This document shows, one piece after another, positions 17,039 through 26,620 of a stretch of 64,000 nt of DNA. The notes under the pieces were generated by a model. That model had not been told where the DNA came from. It did no database searches and saw only the letters and a program-made list of their open reading frames with translations. The stretch covers positions 247,320 to 311,319 of the forward strand of contig JAUMUC010000001.1 of the NCBI GenBank assembly GCA_030530865.1. Reading direction: 5' to 3'. Origin of the DNA: Lactobacillus sp. Its GTDB lineage: Bacteria > Bacillota > Bacilli > Lactobacillales > Lactobacillaceae. Position 1 is the first letter of the stretch. The number at the start of each line of letters is the position of its first letter. The position numbers were made by a program, and so were the translations under genes.

Positions 17039-18838
17039 ATGGCAACAGAATTAGTTGAAAATAAGCTAAAACTTTTACCAGAAAAACCTGGCTGCTATTT
17101 GATGAAAGATATCAACGGTAAGGTTATTTATGTTGGAAAGTCTAAAAATCTCAAAAATCGGGTTCGATCATACTTCAAGAGTAAGCAAGTAGGTAGAAGG
17201 TACGAACTTGTACAAGAAATTAGGGATTTTGACATCATCACGGTGGCAAGTGATAAGGAATCTTTCTTGTTAGAAATAACTTTAATTCAAAAATATCAGC
17301 CTTATTACAATGTGAAACTAAAAACTGGTACAGGTTACCCATATATTGAAATCACTCGTGAAAAAGATCCGCAAATCAAATTGACGAGTGTTGTTAAACG
17401 TGATCATGGCTATTATTTTGGCCCATATCCAAATGTGTATGCGGCTCAAAGTACTTTGCATTTTATTCAAAAAGTGTTTCCGTTACGGCGATGCAAAGGA
17501 TATCAAGGAAGACCGTGCCTTTACTATCACATGGGGCAATGTTTAGGTGCATGCTTCAAGGAGGTTCCACAGGCGGAATATCAGGCACAGATAGATAAAA
17601 TTAAGAAATTTTTAAATGGACAAATTGGTCCAGTTAAGGAAGAATTAAATAGTAAGATGCAAAATGCTTCTGCGGAACTTAAATTTGAGCGTGCCGCTGA
17701 AATTCGTGATCAGATTAAATACATCGAAGAAACGGTTGAAAAGCAAAAAATTATCTCAAACGATCATGTGCAAAGAGATATTTTTAATTATTATGCAGAT
17801 CATTCATGGATTTCCATTCAAGTTTTATTTTTACGACAAGCTAAGTTGTTAAGACGGGAATCTAAGTTATTCCCATTAACTGATGAAAAGCCAGAAGACG
17901 CATTAGCTCAATTTATTGCTCAATTTTATATACAAAAAAATCGAGTAGTTCCTAAGGAAATATTAGTTCCTGACAAAGTTGATCCTGATGAGTTGAAACA
18001 GTTTGTTAAAATTCCTGTCAGAGTTCCACAGAGGGGAAGCAAGAAAGCCTTACTTAATATGGCCTACGAAAATGCCAAGCTTAAGCTCGAGCAAAAGTTT
18101 CGCTTGCTCGAACTGGATCATCGACAAACAAAAGGAGCGCAAAAAGAGATTTTTGATGCACTTAACTTACCATATGGGCATGTGATTGAAAGTTTTGACC
18201 ACTCACACATTCAAGGTGCAGATCCTGTCAGTGCTTTGGTTGTCTTTAGAGACGGTAAACCTGATAAACATGCATATCGAAAATTTATTTTAACTGGTAA
18301 AGTTGAACATCAAAATATGGCTGATGAAGTCAAAAATACTCGTGAGGTTGTTAGACGACGCTATAGCAGGCTTTTAAAAGAAAAAGCAGACATCCCAGAC
18401 TTAATTCTGATGGATGGTGGGCAAATTCAAATGGAAGCTTGCCAAGATGTTTTGCGAAATGAACTAGGTTTAATGATTCCGGTTGCAGGTATGGTAAAGG
18501 ATGATCATCACCGAACAAATCACTTATTAACTGGGGATGAAACGCAAGGAATTCCTTATAAAACCATTGATTTGGATCCTAAGTCAGAAGGCTTTTATCT
18601 GATGACTAGAATTCAAGATGAGGTGCATAGATTTGCGATTACTTTTCACCGGCAAAAACATGCTAAGCATGCTTTATCAAGTCGTTTAGATCAAATTAAG
18701 GGAATTGGTCCAAAGACTAGAAATAAGCTGTTAAAGCAATTTGGATCATTAACTAAAATCAAGGAAGCATCAATTGAAGAATTGCAAAAAGCGGGTTTAA
18801 CTTTGCCACAAGCTCAAGCTGTTAAAATAACGCTCTAA
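17039..18838 (+). CDS. uvrC: excinuclease ABC subunit C
   Basis: Makes both incisions in nucleotide excision repair. The 599-residue protein has the GIY-YIG nuclease (about 15-92, YLMKDINGKVIYVGKSK; Glu79 in FLLEITLIQKY), four conserved cysteines (152, 160, 168, 172) of the Fe-S cluster region, the UVR domain that binds UvrB (about 203-238), the RNase H-like nuclease domain with SFDHSHIQGADPVSALVVF, and C-terminal helix-hairpin-helix motifs (IKGIGPKTRNKLL). All regions are intact. The SD (AAAGAG) is weak. Followed 70 bases later by obgE. Confidence 0.97.
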   Translation: MATELVENKLKLLPEKPGCYLMKDINGKVIYVGKSKNLKNRVRSYFKSKQVGRRYELVQEIRDFDIITVASDKESFLLEITLIQKYQPYYNVKLKTGTGYPYIEITREKDPQIKLTSVVKRDHGYYFGPYPNVYAAQSTLHFIQKVFPLRRCKGYQGRPCLYYHMGQCLGACFKEVPQAEYQAQIDKIKKFLNGQIGPVKEELNSKMQNASAELKFERAAEIRDQIKYIEETVEKQKIISNDHVQRDIFNYYADHSWISIQVLFLRQAKLLRRESKLFPLTDEKPEDALAQFIAQFYIQKNRVVPKEILVPDKVDPDELKQFVKIPVRVPQRGSKKALLNMAYENAKLKLEQKFRLLELDHRQTKGAQKEIFDALNLPYGHVIESFDHSHIQGADPVSALVVFRDGKPDKHAYRKFILTGKVEHQNMADEVKNTREVVRRRYSRLLKEKADIPDLILMDGGQIQMEACQDVLRNELGLMIPVAGMVKDDHHRTNHLLTGDETQGIPYKTIDLDPKSEGFYLMTRIQDEVHRFAITFHRQKHAKHALSSRLDQIKGIGPKTRNKLLKQFGSLTKIKEASIEELQKAGLTLPQAQAVKITL

Positions 18839-18908
18839 TCACTACTGACATAAGGCTTACAGTATGTTATGATATTTGTTGTTTATTTAGAATGGACGGG
18901 AGCTAAAA

Positions 18909-20204
18909 ATGCCAACTTTTGTTGATCAAACTAAAATTGAAGTACAAGCCGGAAAAGGCGGAGACGGAATGGTAGCTTTTCGTCGTGAAAAATATGTTCC
19001 TAATGGTGGACCTGCTGGAGGCGATGGTGGCCGAGGCGGTAGCATAATATTTGTTGCTGACGCGGGACTTAGAACGTTGATGGATTTTCGTTATAGACGG
19101 AAGTTCAAGGCGCAAAATGGTGAAAACGGTCGCATCAAATCTCAATATGGTCGAGGTGCTGATGATTTACGCTTAAAGGTGCCTATAGGGACAGTTGTTT
19201 ACGATGATAAGACTGGTGCCTTGATTGGCGATTTAGTTGAAAATAAGCAAGAATTGGTTGTCGCAAAAGGTGGCCGCGGTGGCCGTGGAAATATCCACTT
19301 TAAGACTAGCGTTAATACAGCTCCAGAAATTGCTGAAAATGGTGAGCCGGGCGAAGATCGAATTCTGAGATTAGAGCTTAAAATGCTGGCTGACGTAGGA
19401 TTAGTCGGATTTCCATCTGTTGGGAAGTCGACACTTTTGTCTGTTACAACTAAGGCTAAGCCGAAGATCGCTGCTTACGAATTTACGACTTTGAAACCTA
19501 ATTTAGGTATGGTCTTATTAGCAGATGGTCGAGATTTTTCTATGGCTGATTTACCAGGATTAATTGAAGGTGCGAGTCAAGGTGTTGGTTTGGGGATGCA
19601 ATTCCTGCGCCATATCGAACGGACAAAGGTTATTTTACATTTAGTATCCATGGATCCAGAAAATGGAAGAGATGCATATCATGACTATGTTGCAATTAGA
19701 AAAGAGTTAGCACAATATACAACTGACTTAACTGCAAAGCGTGAATTAATTGTTCCTTCCCAAATGGATATTCCAGGAGCAGAAGATAAGTTAGCAGAAT
19801 TCAAGCAGGACTTGGCAAAGAACCATGTCGATGAAGAAATTTTCCCAATTTCTAGTGTTGCTCACCAAGGATTAGATCTTTTGTTGAACAAGACCGCTGA
19901 TATTTTGGCAGAAATTGGTGATCAAGTAATTACTGAGGAACCTGAAGAAGTTAAGGAATACACTTATCAAGCTAAGAAAGAAATCGAATTTTCTATTAAT
20001 CGTTTGGATGAACATACTTTTGAAATCGTTGGAGATGATCTCATCAGAATGGTTCAAAGAATCAACTTGGATCACCAAGATGGTGTGATGTTGATGGCCA
20101 GAAGATTAAATAAACTCGGTGTTGATGATGCCTTAAGAGAAAAGGGTGCTCAAGATGGTGACGATGTCATCATCGGCAATTTCTCATTCGAATTTGTTCA
20201 ATAA
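18909..20204 (+). CDS. obgE: GTPase ObgE (CgtA)
   Basis: Essential 50S-associated GTPase linked to ribosome assembly and stress. The 431-residue protein shows the glycine-rich Obg fold (1-158, [20 protein letters not shown]), the G domain with G1 GFPSVGKST near 166, DLPGLIEGA, and a C-terminal OCT domain (about 355-431) as usual in Firmicutes. SD GGGAG precedes the start. It is followed 21 bases later by the acyltransferase gene, with no terminator between. Confidence 0.97.
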   Translation: MPTFVDQTKIEVQAGKGGDGMVAFRREKYVPNGGPAGGDGGRGGSIIFVADAGLRTLMDFRYRRKFKAQNGENGRIKSQYGRGADDLRLKVPIGTVVYDDKTGALIGDLVENKQELVVAKGGRGGRGNIHFKTSVNTAPEIAENGEPGEDRILRLELKMLADVGLVGFPSVGKSTLLSVTTKAKPKIAAYEFTTLKPNLGMVLLADGRDFSMADLPGLIEGASQGVGLGMQFLRHIERTKVILHLVSMDPENGRDAYHDYVAIRKELAQYTTDLTAKRELIVPSQMDIPGAEDKLAEFKQDLAKNHVDEEIFPISSVAHQGLDLLLNKTADILAEIGDQVITEEPEEVKEYTYQAKKEIEFSINRLDEHTFEIVGDDLIRMVQRINLDHQDGVMLMARRLNKLGVDDALREKGAQDGDDVIIGNFSFEFVQ

Positions 20205-20225
20205 CTCCTGCTAGGGAGAAAAATT

Positions 20226-22094
20226 ATGAAAGCAAAAAAGCGTTTTATTAAGGGCTTTTCTGGATTACGTGCAATTGCAGTCATCGGCGTAATTCTTTAT
20301 CACCTAAACCCAAATACTTTTGTTGGTGGGTATTTAGGTGTTCCAATCTTTTTTGCATTAAGCGGTTATTTAGTAACTGATCATATTATGGAGACCATTC
20401 TTACAACGGGTGGATTTTCAATCAAGGATTATTATAAAAAGCGTTTTTTGAGGTTATATCCACAGTTGTTGTCAATGCTGTTTGTGACATCAGCTTATAT
20501 ATTTCTGTTTCAAAGGCAATTATTAGCTAATTTGTGGAAAATAATCGTTTCCAACATTTTGAACGTTTATAACTTCTACCAAATTTTAAATGGACAAAGT
20601 TATTTTGAACGGTTTGCTGGAAATGAATCACCATTTACACATTTATGGACAATGTCAATTAATGGTCAATTCTATCTGTTATGGCCATTACTAATTTTGC
20701 TTTTGTGCAGACTTGTTAATAAAAAGAGTACTGTTTTTTGGGCATTCTTTGCTTTAACAGTGTTATCAATTGTAGATATGAGCATTTTGTTCCATAGTGG
20801 TGCTGACATTAATCGCTTGTATTATGGTACGGATACTAGACTTTTCTCATTATCAATGGGTGCTTGCTTGGCAATTGTTTGGCCAGCAGAACATTTAAGT
20901 ACCAAGATGAGCCTTAGAGATGGTTTACTCTTAGATGCAATTGGTGCGGTGAGTTTAATCGCCGTTTTATGGTTCTTCTTTACACCAAAGATGAATCCAC
21001 AAACTGCCTTTCCTTATGTGGGTGGTATGGCTTTATTCTCATTAGCAGTAGTTGTTTTGATTGGAATTATTGCTCATCCTGGTGCACATTTTGATCAAAT
21101 TTTTACTAACCGATTATTTGATTGGCTTGGTTCAAGAAGTTATGCAATTTACTTATACCAATTCCCAGTAATGATTTTCTTTGAAAACTCAGTTAATGAT
21201 TTTGCTAACCATGTTTTGTTATACAGAACGTTGGAAGTTATCATTATTCTAATTTTGAGTGAAGTTTCTTACCAATTGGTTGAAAGCCGAGATGCGATAA
21301 TTTCTTGGAAGCAGATTAAAGAAGCTTGGCCAGCATTATGGTCTCAAAAGTTGCCAATTTACCAATATGTCATTTATTTGGTTGCAATTGTCATTACTTT
21401 GACTGGTTTGAGTGGTATGGTTAACTCAGTTTCTATTAAACCTGTTAACTACAACAAGACAAAGATGGCTAAGCAAATCAAACGGAATGAGGCTAAGCAA
21501 AAAGAATTTCGTAAGCAACAAGAAGAAAAAGTTAAGTCCAAAAAGCGACTCGCTAAAAGGAAAATTAAACCGTTTGGTTATGGTATAACTAAAGAAGAAC
21601 AACTTAAAATTAGCAATATGAGGGTACTTGCAATTGGGGACTCAGTGATGGCAGCGGCTAGTGATCAATTGCAAAGAGTTATACCTCACGGCTTGATTGA
21701 TGCAGCAGTTAGTCGCCAAATGACTGTTGGTTCAACTTTAGTTGCAACTTATCAACGTAAGGGAATTAAGGCTAATAATATTATAGTTAACTTAGGAACC
21801 AATGGTATCTTTACAGCGGATGATTTGAAGCATTTCATTCTAGTTGCTGGTAAAGATACGCAAATTTTCTGGGTAAATGTATTTGTCCCTTCACGTGACT
21901 GGCAAAATCCAGTCAACAATCTTTTAGCTGCTACTGATAAAAAGTATAAGAATTTCCACGTTATAGATTGGTACGATTTTGCTAAGAGCCATCAAAATCT
22001 ATTATATGGAGACCATATCCATCCAAATCCTACTGGAGCAAAATATTATGCAGCTTTAGTAGCTAAGACTTTAGCAAAATATGGTGTGGAATAG
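20226..22094 (+). CDS. OatA-like acyltransferase with C-terminal SGNH domain
   Basis: A two-part peptidoglycan/envelope O-acetyltransferase of 622 residues. Residues 1-400 are an acyltransferase-3 membrane domain of about ten or eleven helices with the signature GLRAIAVIGVILYHL and GVPIFFALSGYL. After a Lys-rich cytoplasmic-type linker (415-455), residues 460-622 form an extracellular SGNH esterase-like domain: AIGDSVM (nucleophile Ser), NLGTNG, and the DHIHP Asp-His pair. OatA acetylates MurNAc and gives lysozyme resistance; whether this copy uses MurNAc or another sugar is not visible. The SGNH part has a free paralogue at 25751-26413. Confidence 0.9.
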   Translation: MKAKKRFIKGFSGLRAIAVIGVILYHLNPNTFVGGYLGVPIFFALSGYLVTDHIMETILTTGGFSIKDYYKKRFLRLYPQLLSMLFVTSAYIFLFQRQLLANLWKIIVSNILNVYNFYQILNGQSYFERFAGNESPFTHLWTMSINGQFYLLWPLLILLLCRLVNKKSTVFWAFFALTVLSIVDMSILFHSGADINRLYYGTDTRLFSLSMGACLAIVWPAEHLSTKMSLRDGLLLDAIGAVSLIAVLWFFFTPKMNPQTAFPYVGGMALFSLAVVVLIGIIAHPGAHFDQIFTNRLFDWLGSRSYAIYLYQFPVMIFFENSVNDFANHVLLYRTLEVIIILILSEVSYQLVESRDAIISWKQIKEAWPALWSQKLPIYQYVIYLVAIVITLTGLSGMVNSVSIKPVNYNKTKMAKQIKRNEAKQKEFRKQQEEKVKSKKRLAKRKIKPFGYGITKEEQLKISNMRVLAIGDSVMAAASDQLQRVIPHGLIDAAVSRQMTVGSTLVATYQRKGIKANNIIVNLGTNGIFTADDLKHFILVAGKDTQIFWVNVFVPSRDWQNPVNNLLAATDKKYKNFHVIDWYDFAKSHQNLLYGDHIHPNPTGAKYYAALVAKTLAKYGVE

Positions 22095-22105
22095 TTAGGA
22101 AATAA

Positions 22106-23050
22106 ATGAAGATACAATTTTTGGGTACTGGAGCAGGACAGCCATCAAAGCAACGAAATGTTAGTTCTTTAGCATTAACATTGTTAGATGAGCTAAATGA
22201 AATTTGGTTATTTGATTGTGGTGAAGCAACGCAACATCAAATCTTGAGAACCAATATCAGACTGCGTAAAGTTACCAAGATTTTTATTTCACATAATCAC
22301 GGTGATCACATTTTTGGCTTGCCTGGACTTTTATCTACTAGATCATTCCAAGGCGATGTTGGACCACTAACCATTTATGGACCAGCTGGACTAGAACAAT
22401 TTGTCAGAACTAGTATGCGTGTTTCCAAGACCAAATTGTCATATCCAATTAAATTTGTAGTGATCGATGGTCCTGGACTTATTGTCGATGAAAAAGGTTT
22501 TAAAGTTTATACCGACAAATTAAAGCACCGGATTGATAGCTTCGGATTTCGGATTGAAGAAGCTGATAAAACTGGTGAATTGCAAATTGATAAGTTAGCT
22601 AAATACCAAATACCTAATGGACCAATTTTTGGACAGCTTAAGAATGGTGAAACTGTTACCTTAGCTGATGGTACAGTACTTGATGGACATGATTTTCTTG
22701 GACCAGATAAGCCAGGAAGAATTGTAACTATTATTTACGATACTAGAAGAGCAGATTCAATCGCTAAATTAGCTAAAAATGCCGATTTGCTCGTGCATGA
22801 ATCTACTTTTAATGCAGATGAAGCTAAAATGGCTAAAAATTATTACCACTCAACTTGTCTTGATGCAGCAACCATTGCACGAGATAATGGAGTAAAGGAA
22901 TTATATTTGGATCATCTTTCTGCTCGCTATATTGGAGCAAAAGCATTAGAATTAGAGAAACAAGCACAAAGTGTTTTTCCAAATACAACAGTTGCAAATG
23001 ATTTAGATCAAGTTGAAATTTTAGCTAAAGGAGCGAAAACTGATGAATGA
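22106..23050 (+). CDS. rnz: ribonuclease Z (tRNA 3' endonuclease)
   Basis: Cuts pre-tRNA 3' trailers before CCA addition. The 314-residue metallo-beta-lactamase protein has FLGTGAGQPSKQRNVSS at the start, the zinc motif SHNHGDHIFGLPGL (62-75), a flexible arm region, the DTRR motif near 212, and late His ligands in ESTF and LDHLSARY. Length is normal. The other tRNA-3'-end enzyme, Cca, is at 44557. It overlaps the dehydrogenase gene by eight bases. Confidence 0.96.
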   Translation: MKIQFLGTGAGQPSKQRNVSSLALTLLDELNEIWLFDCGEATQHQILRTNIRLRKVTKIFISHNHGDHIFGLPGLLSTRSFQGDVGPLTIYGPAGLEQFVRTSMRVSKTKLSYPIKFVVIDGPGLIVDEKGFKVYTDKLKHRIDSFGFRIEEADKTGELQIDKLAKYQIPNGPIFGQLKNGETVTLADGTVLDGHDFLGPDKPGRIVTIIYDTRRADSIAKLAKNADLLVHESTFNADEAKMAKNYYHSTCLDAATIARDNGVKELYLDHLSARYIGAKALELEKQAQSVFPNTTVANDLDQVEILAKGAKTDE

Positions 23051-23837
23051 TTCATTGCGAAATAAGGTAGTAGTTGTTACCGGTGCATCAAGCGGCATGG
23101 GTAAGTCTATTGTGTTAGAAAGTGCTTCTCGTGGTGCACATTTGATTTTGGTAGCTCGTAATGAAGCAAGACTTTCACAAGTAGCGAGAGAAGCTAAAGA
23201 ACTATCTGGTAATGAAGCTCATATCATTACTTGTGATTTAAAAGACACGACTGAAATTGAAACTGCTTGTCAAAAAATTGAAGACTTAGTGGATCATGTT
23301 GATATCTTGGTAAATTCTGCTGGTTATGGTAAGTTTGAAAACTTTATGGACAGCGATTTTGAACATGTTGAAGATATGTTTAGAGTTGATGTCCTAGGTT
23401 TGATGTACTTTACCAGATTAATTGGTCGTATGATGATTAAACATAATTCTGGTCAAATTATCAATTTTGGATCGATAGCTGGTAAAGTTCCAACTACCAA
23501 GACTGCTGCTTATTCAGCTGCTAAAGCTGCAGTTATCCAATTTTCAAATGTTTTACGGTTAGAATTGAAGCCATTTGGAATTCATGTTATGACTGTTAAC
23601 CCAGGTCCGGTGTACACTAATTTCTTCAACATTGCTGATCAAACTGGTAAATATGCAGAAAATGTTTCTTCATTTATGTTAGATCCTGATGATGTGGCAT
23701 GGCAAGTTGTCCAATCATTTGGTAGCAGTAGAAGAGAATTAAACTTGCCAATCAGTTTAGCTGTTTTAGCTAAGCTTTATAATCTTTTCCCAACAATTGG
23801 GGATGTATTATCAATTGAATTTGCATCAAGAAAGTAA
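23043..23837 (+). CDS. short-chain dehydrogenase/reductase (YqjQ-like)
   Basis: Classical SDR of 264 residues. It has the Rossmann nucleotide-binding motif VTGASSGMGKSI (12-23), NSAGYG, and the active site Ser-Tyr-Lys: Ser in NFGSIAGKV and YSAAKAA. The Arg following the first glycines (ARNEARL) suggests NADPH preference. The substrate is unknown. It overlaps rnz, as in Bacillus where yqjQ follows rnz, so coupling of translation is likely. Confidence 0.9.
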   Translation: MNDSLRNKVVVVTGASSGMGKSIVLESASRGAHLILVARNEARLSQVAREAKELSGNEAHIITCDLKDTTEIETACQKIEDLVDHVDILVNSAGYGKFENFMDSDFEHVEDMFRVDVLGLMYFTRLIGRMMIKHNSGQIINFGSIAGKVPTTKTAAYSAAKAAVIQFSNVLRLELKPFGIHVMTVNPGPVYTNFFNIADQTGKYAENVSSFMLDPDDVAWQVVQSFGSSRRELNLPISLAVLAKLYNLFPTIGDVLSIEFASRK

Positions 23838-23849
23838 GTACTTGATTTC

Positions 23850-23878
23850 TTGAGCTAAAAATAGTAACATACTAACAT
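23850..23878 (+). promoter_or_regulatory. rpmF promoter
   Basis: -35 TTGAGC (23850-23855), 17-base spacer, -10 TAACAT (23873-23878). The following leader holds an imperfect hairpin (TTTCAATCG with CGATTTGAAA, 23886-23915) before the SD. Confidence 0.55.
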
Positions 23879-23945
23879 GTGAGTATTTCAATCGACTAAT
23901 TACTACGATTTGAAACAATAAACTAATTAAAGGAGATCGAATTTC

Positions 23946-24131
23946 ATGGCAGTACCTGCAAGAAAGACATCAAAGCAAAAAAAGCGTTCACGTCGTGGAC
24001 ACATTAAGCTATCTGTTCCAGCTATGCACTACGACGCAACTACTGGTGAATACCGTTTAAGTCACCGTGTATCACCAAAGGGTTACTACAAGGGTAGCCA
24101 AGTTGTTAAGAACGAAACTAACAATGACTAA
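23946..24131 (+). CDS. rpmF: 50S ribosomal protein L32, zinc-free form
   Basis: Of 61 residues, it starts [19 protein letters not shown] as L32 does. The zinc-ribbon cysteines of the C+ form are absent: where C+ L32 has two CxxC pairs, this one reads [15 protein letters not shown], with no Cys at all. Zinc-free L32 is common in lactobacilli and avoids a zinc requirement. SD AAAGGAG upstream. Single-gene unit with its own promoter and terminator. Confidence 0.96.
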   Translation: MAVPARKTSKQKKRSRRGHIKLSVPAMHYDATTGEYRLSHRVSPKGYYKGSQVVKNETNND

Positions 24132-24137
24132 AAAATG

Positions 24138-24160
24138 AACACCCTTGGGTGTTTTTTTTT
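24138..24160 (+). terminator. rpmF terminator
   Basis: AACACC / GGTGTT stem with loop CTTG and nine T. It ends 27 bases before the next start. Confidence 0.88.
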
Positions 24161-24186
24161 ATCATTTTTCAAAAAGGACAAGATTG

Positions 24187-25740
24187 ATGAAGTTAATTTT
24201 TTTACATACTAGTGATACGCATGGATTTTTATTACCAACTGACTATCAAAAAGCTTTTGAATATGAAGAACCATTTGGTTTAAGTCGTGTTAAGACGGTA
24301 ATTGATCAACAAATTGCCAAGTATGGCCGTGAAAATATGATTATTACCGATGCTGGTGATTGTTTGCAAGGGTCTCCTTTAGCAACTTTTTGTAATAAAT
24401 TGCCATTTGACGAAGGTTTAAAGTATTTTACTGAAGCCTATAATCAAATTGGTTACGATGCTAGATGTTTAGGTAATCATGATTTCAACTACGGACTTGA
24501 TTACTTAAAATATTACATTGAACACAATAAATCACCATTCATCAATGACAATATTTATACTACGAATCATGATTTGCCCTTTGGCCAAGATGAAATTGTC
24601 ATCGAAAAGAATGGTATTAAGGTCGGAATTTTAGGATTCACTACTCAATATATTCCTCATTGGGAACGCCAAGAAAATATTGAGGGACTTGAATTTACAT
24701 CAGTTTTTGATGAACTTAAAAATCGGGCTAAAAAACTAAAGGAACAAGTTGATGTTTTGGCAATGATTTATCATGGTGGTTTTGAAGCTGATCCAGAATC
24801 TGGAGAACCAACTGAACCAGATCGCGGTGAAAATGAAGCCTTTAAAGCTTTACAACAAATTCCAGAAATCGATCTCTTCTTAACAGGTCACCAACACCGC
24901 CGCTTGGCAATGATTGTCAATGGTAAGGCCTTAGTACAACCAGGTTATCGCGGCGAAGCTGTGGCAAAAGTTGAACTTGAAATTGATGATGCCAATAAGT
25001 CAATCAAGGATGTCAAAGTTGATTTGCTTGATACTAAAGATAGTGAAGCTGATCCTAAGATGGTCGAATTATTGCATCCCCTTGAAGCCAAAACTCAAGA
25101 ATGGCTTGATCAACCATTGGCACATATGGATAAGCCAGCTCGAATTGAAGATGCGATGGAAGGACGCTTGCATGGGGCACCATTTATCAATTTATTGCAA
25201 TCAATGCAATTATGGTTCACCAAAGCAGACGTTTCAGCCACAGCAGTGATGAGTGATGTGGCAAAAGGATTTGGAAAAGTAGTCACAATGCGTGATGTTA
25301 TTTTGAATTATCCTTATGCTAATCAGTTAGTGCGTGTTAAATTGACTGGCAAGCAATTAACGACGATTATTGAACATAGTTTAACTTTCTTGGAAAAAAC
25401 GCCAGATGGTCAGTTGAAATTCTTAGATCGCTGGATTAAGCCAAAGAGACAGTTGTATCATTTCGATGTGTTCTATCCAGTCAAATATACTGCTGATATT
25501 AGTAAGCCACCAATGCATCGTTTGACTTCATTGACTTTAAATGGCAAGCCGCTAGAAGATGACAAGATTTACTATTTGGCAGTAAACAATTATCGGGCAA
25601 ATGGGGGAGGCTTTTACCCAGAATATAGCCTAGATAAGATTGACCTCGTTTTAGATTATGATTATGTCGAAATGTTTAGACAGTATTTGACTTCTGATCA
25701 TGTTCAATTTGATGAAAAGCCAAATTATCGCTTCGACTAG
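24187..25740 (+). CDS. cytoplasmic metallophosphatase/5'-nucleotidase-like enzyme
   Basis: Two-domain protein of 517 residues of the UshA/5'-nucleotidase family. The N-terminal calcineurin-like domain carries SDTHG (9-13), DAGDCLQGS, GNHDFNYG and GHQHRR, the di-metal ligands. The C-terminal substrate domain has NYRANGGGFYP near 480. It lacks a signal peptide, so it is likely cytoplasmic, unlike UshA. I start at ATG 24187 (AAGGA upstream, MKLIFLHTSDTHG); a farther start at 24145 would overlap the rpmF terminator. Substrate may be nucleotides or another phosphoester. It leads into the SGNH gene ten bases on. Confidence 0.9.
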   Translation: MKLIFLHTSDTHGFLLPTDYQKAFEYEEPFGLSRVKTVIDQQIAKYGRENMIITDAGDCLQGSPLATFCNKLPFDEGLKYFTEAYNQIGYDARCLGNHDFNYGLDYLKYYIEHNKSPFINDNIYTTNHDLPFGQDEIVIEKNGIKVGILGFTTQYIPHWERQENIEGLEFTSVFDELKNRAKKLKEQVDVLAMIYHGGFEADPESGEPTEPDRGENEAFKALQQIPEIDLFLTGHQHRRLAMIVNGKALVQPGYRGEAVAKVELEIDDANKSIKDVKVDLLDTKDSEADPKMVELLHPLEAKTQEWLDQPLAHMDKPARIEDAMEGRLHGAPFINLLQSMQLWFTKADVSATAVMSDVAKGFGKVVTMRDVILNYPYANQLVRVKLTGKQLTTIIEHSLTFLEKTPDGQLKFLDRWIKPKRQLYHFDVFYPVKYTADISKPPMHRLTSLTLNGKPLEDDKIYYLAVNNYRANGGGFYPEYSLDKIDLVLDYDYVEMFRQYLTSDHVQFDEKPNYRFD

Positions 25741-25750
25741 GAGAAAATAG

Positions 25751-26413
25751 TTGAAAAAGAGATATATTATTATTCCAGTAGTGCTAATATTAGCGATTTT
25801 ATCAGGAATAGTCGTAATTAAATATCACGTTGATTTTTCGGTCAAAAAACAATCAAATGCTTATTCTAAGCAAACAAGCATGCCAACAGTTAATCAAGAA
25901 TTTGAAGCTTATGGTATTTCGCAGACAGAATTGCAAAGAGCACAAATGCTGAAGATAACTGATGTTGGTGATAGTATCACAGCACTTTCAAAGAAAAAGT
26001 TAAAGCAATTAATGCCACAGGCGATTATTAACGCCAAAGTTGGTCGACAATTGCCGGCTGGAATTGAGATCCTGAAACAATTAAAAGATCAAGGTCAATT
26101 AAGCGAAAATGTTGTCATTGGCTTAGGTACTAATGGTAATTTCACTTGGAATCAAATGGATGAAGTGATGTCGATTATTGGAGAACGTCATGTTTTTTGG
26201 GTAAATGTCTATGCACCAACTCGTTCATGGGAAAGTGATGTCAATGAAATGCTAGAAAAGGCCCAAAAGCGATATGCTAATTTAACAGTGATTGATTGGC
26301 ATGATTATGCACAAGATCAATGGCTTTATGACGACCAAATTCATCCAACTGAAGAAGGTACTATGTATTACTCGGCTTTTGTTGTTAAAAATATTGTGGA
26401 TCGTCTCCATTAA
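25751..26413 (+). CDS. membrane-anchored free SGNH esterase-like protein
   Basis: Of 220 residues: an N-terminal membrane anchor (about 5-24), a linker, then an SGNH-hydrolase fold with DVGDSITAL (Ser nucleophile), LGTNGNF and DDQIHPTEEG (Asp/His). It closely parallels the C-terminal domain of the OatA-like protein at 20226-22094: shared LGTNG, FWVNV, P-S/T-R-x-W, VIDWxDxA and IHP-x-x-x-G in the same order. It starts at TTG with GGAG eight bases upstream. It probably acts outside the cell, adding or removing acetyl groups on an envelope polymer; this is inference. Confidence 0.82.
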   Translation: MKKRYIIIPVVLILAILSGIVVIKYHVDFSVKKQSNAYSKQTSMPTVNQEFEAYGISQTELQRAQMLKITDVGDSITALSKKKLKQLMPQAIINAKVGRQLPAGIEILKQLKDQGQLSENVVIGLGTNGNFTWNQMDEVMSIIGERHVFWVNVYAPTRSWESDVNEMLEKAQKRYANLTVIDWHDYAQDQWLYDDQIHPTEEGTMYYSAFVVKNIVDRLH

Positions 26414-26457
26414 AAAGTGGTATTCTAAACTTATCAATTTAACAAGAGGTAATAACT

Positions 26458-26571
26458 ATGAAGAAATATGTTGTAACTTTATCTGAAGAAGATCGTCAAA
26501 TGATTATGGATTGTCACGCAAAGAACCCATCAATCATGAAGGCAATGGAAGCTGCTAAAGAAGAAAAATAA
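26458..26571 (+). CDS. 37-residue small protein, unknown
   Basis: MKKYVVTLSEEDRQMIMDCH, then AKNPSIMKAMEAAKEEK. AGAGGT lies eight bases before the ATG, an extended -10-like TGG TATTCT (26418-26426) lies just upstream, and a very strong terminator follows. It looks like a complete one-gene unit. Residues 1-10 could be a beta strand and the rest amphipathic helices; it has one Cys and is acidic in the middle. I do not recognise a family. Because of the SD, codon use and terminator I regard it as real. Confidence 0.65.
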   Translation: MKKYVVTLSEEDRQMIMDCHAKNPSIMKAMEAAKEEK

Positions 26572-26576
26572 GCAAC

Positions 26577-26611
26577 AAAAAACTCCAAAGCACGAGCTTT
26601 GGAGTTTTTTT
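26577..26611. terminator. strong bidirectional terminator
   Basis: Perfect stem AAAAAACTCCAAAGC / GCTTTGGAGTTTTTT with loop ACGA. It serves the 37-residue gene on the plus strand and the membrane gene on the minus strand, which converge. Confidence 0.93.
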
Positions 26612-26620
26612 AATTTTCAA

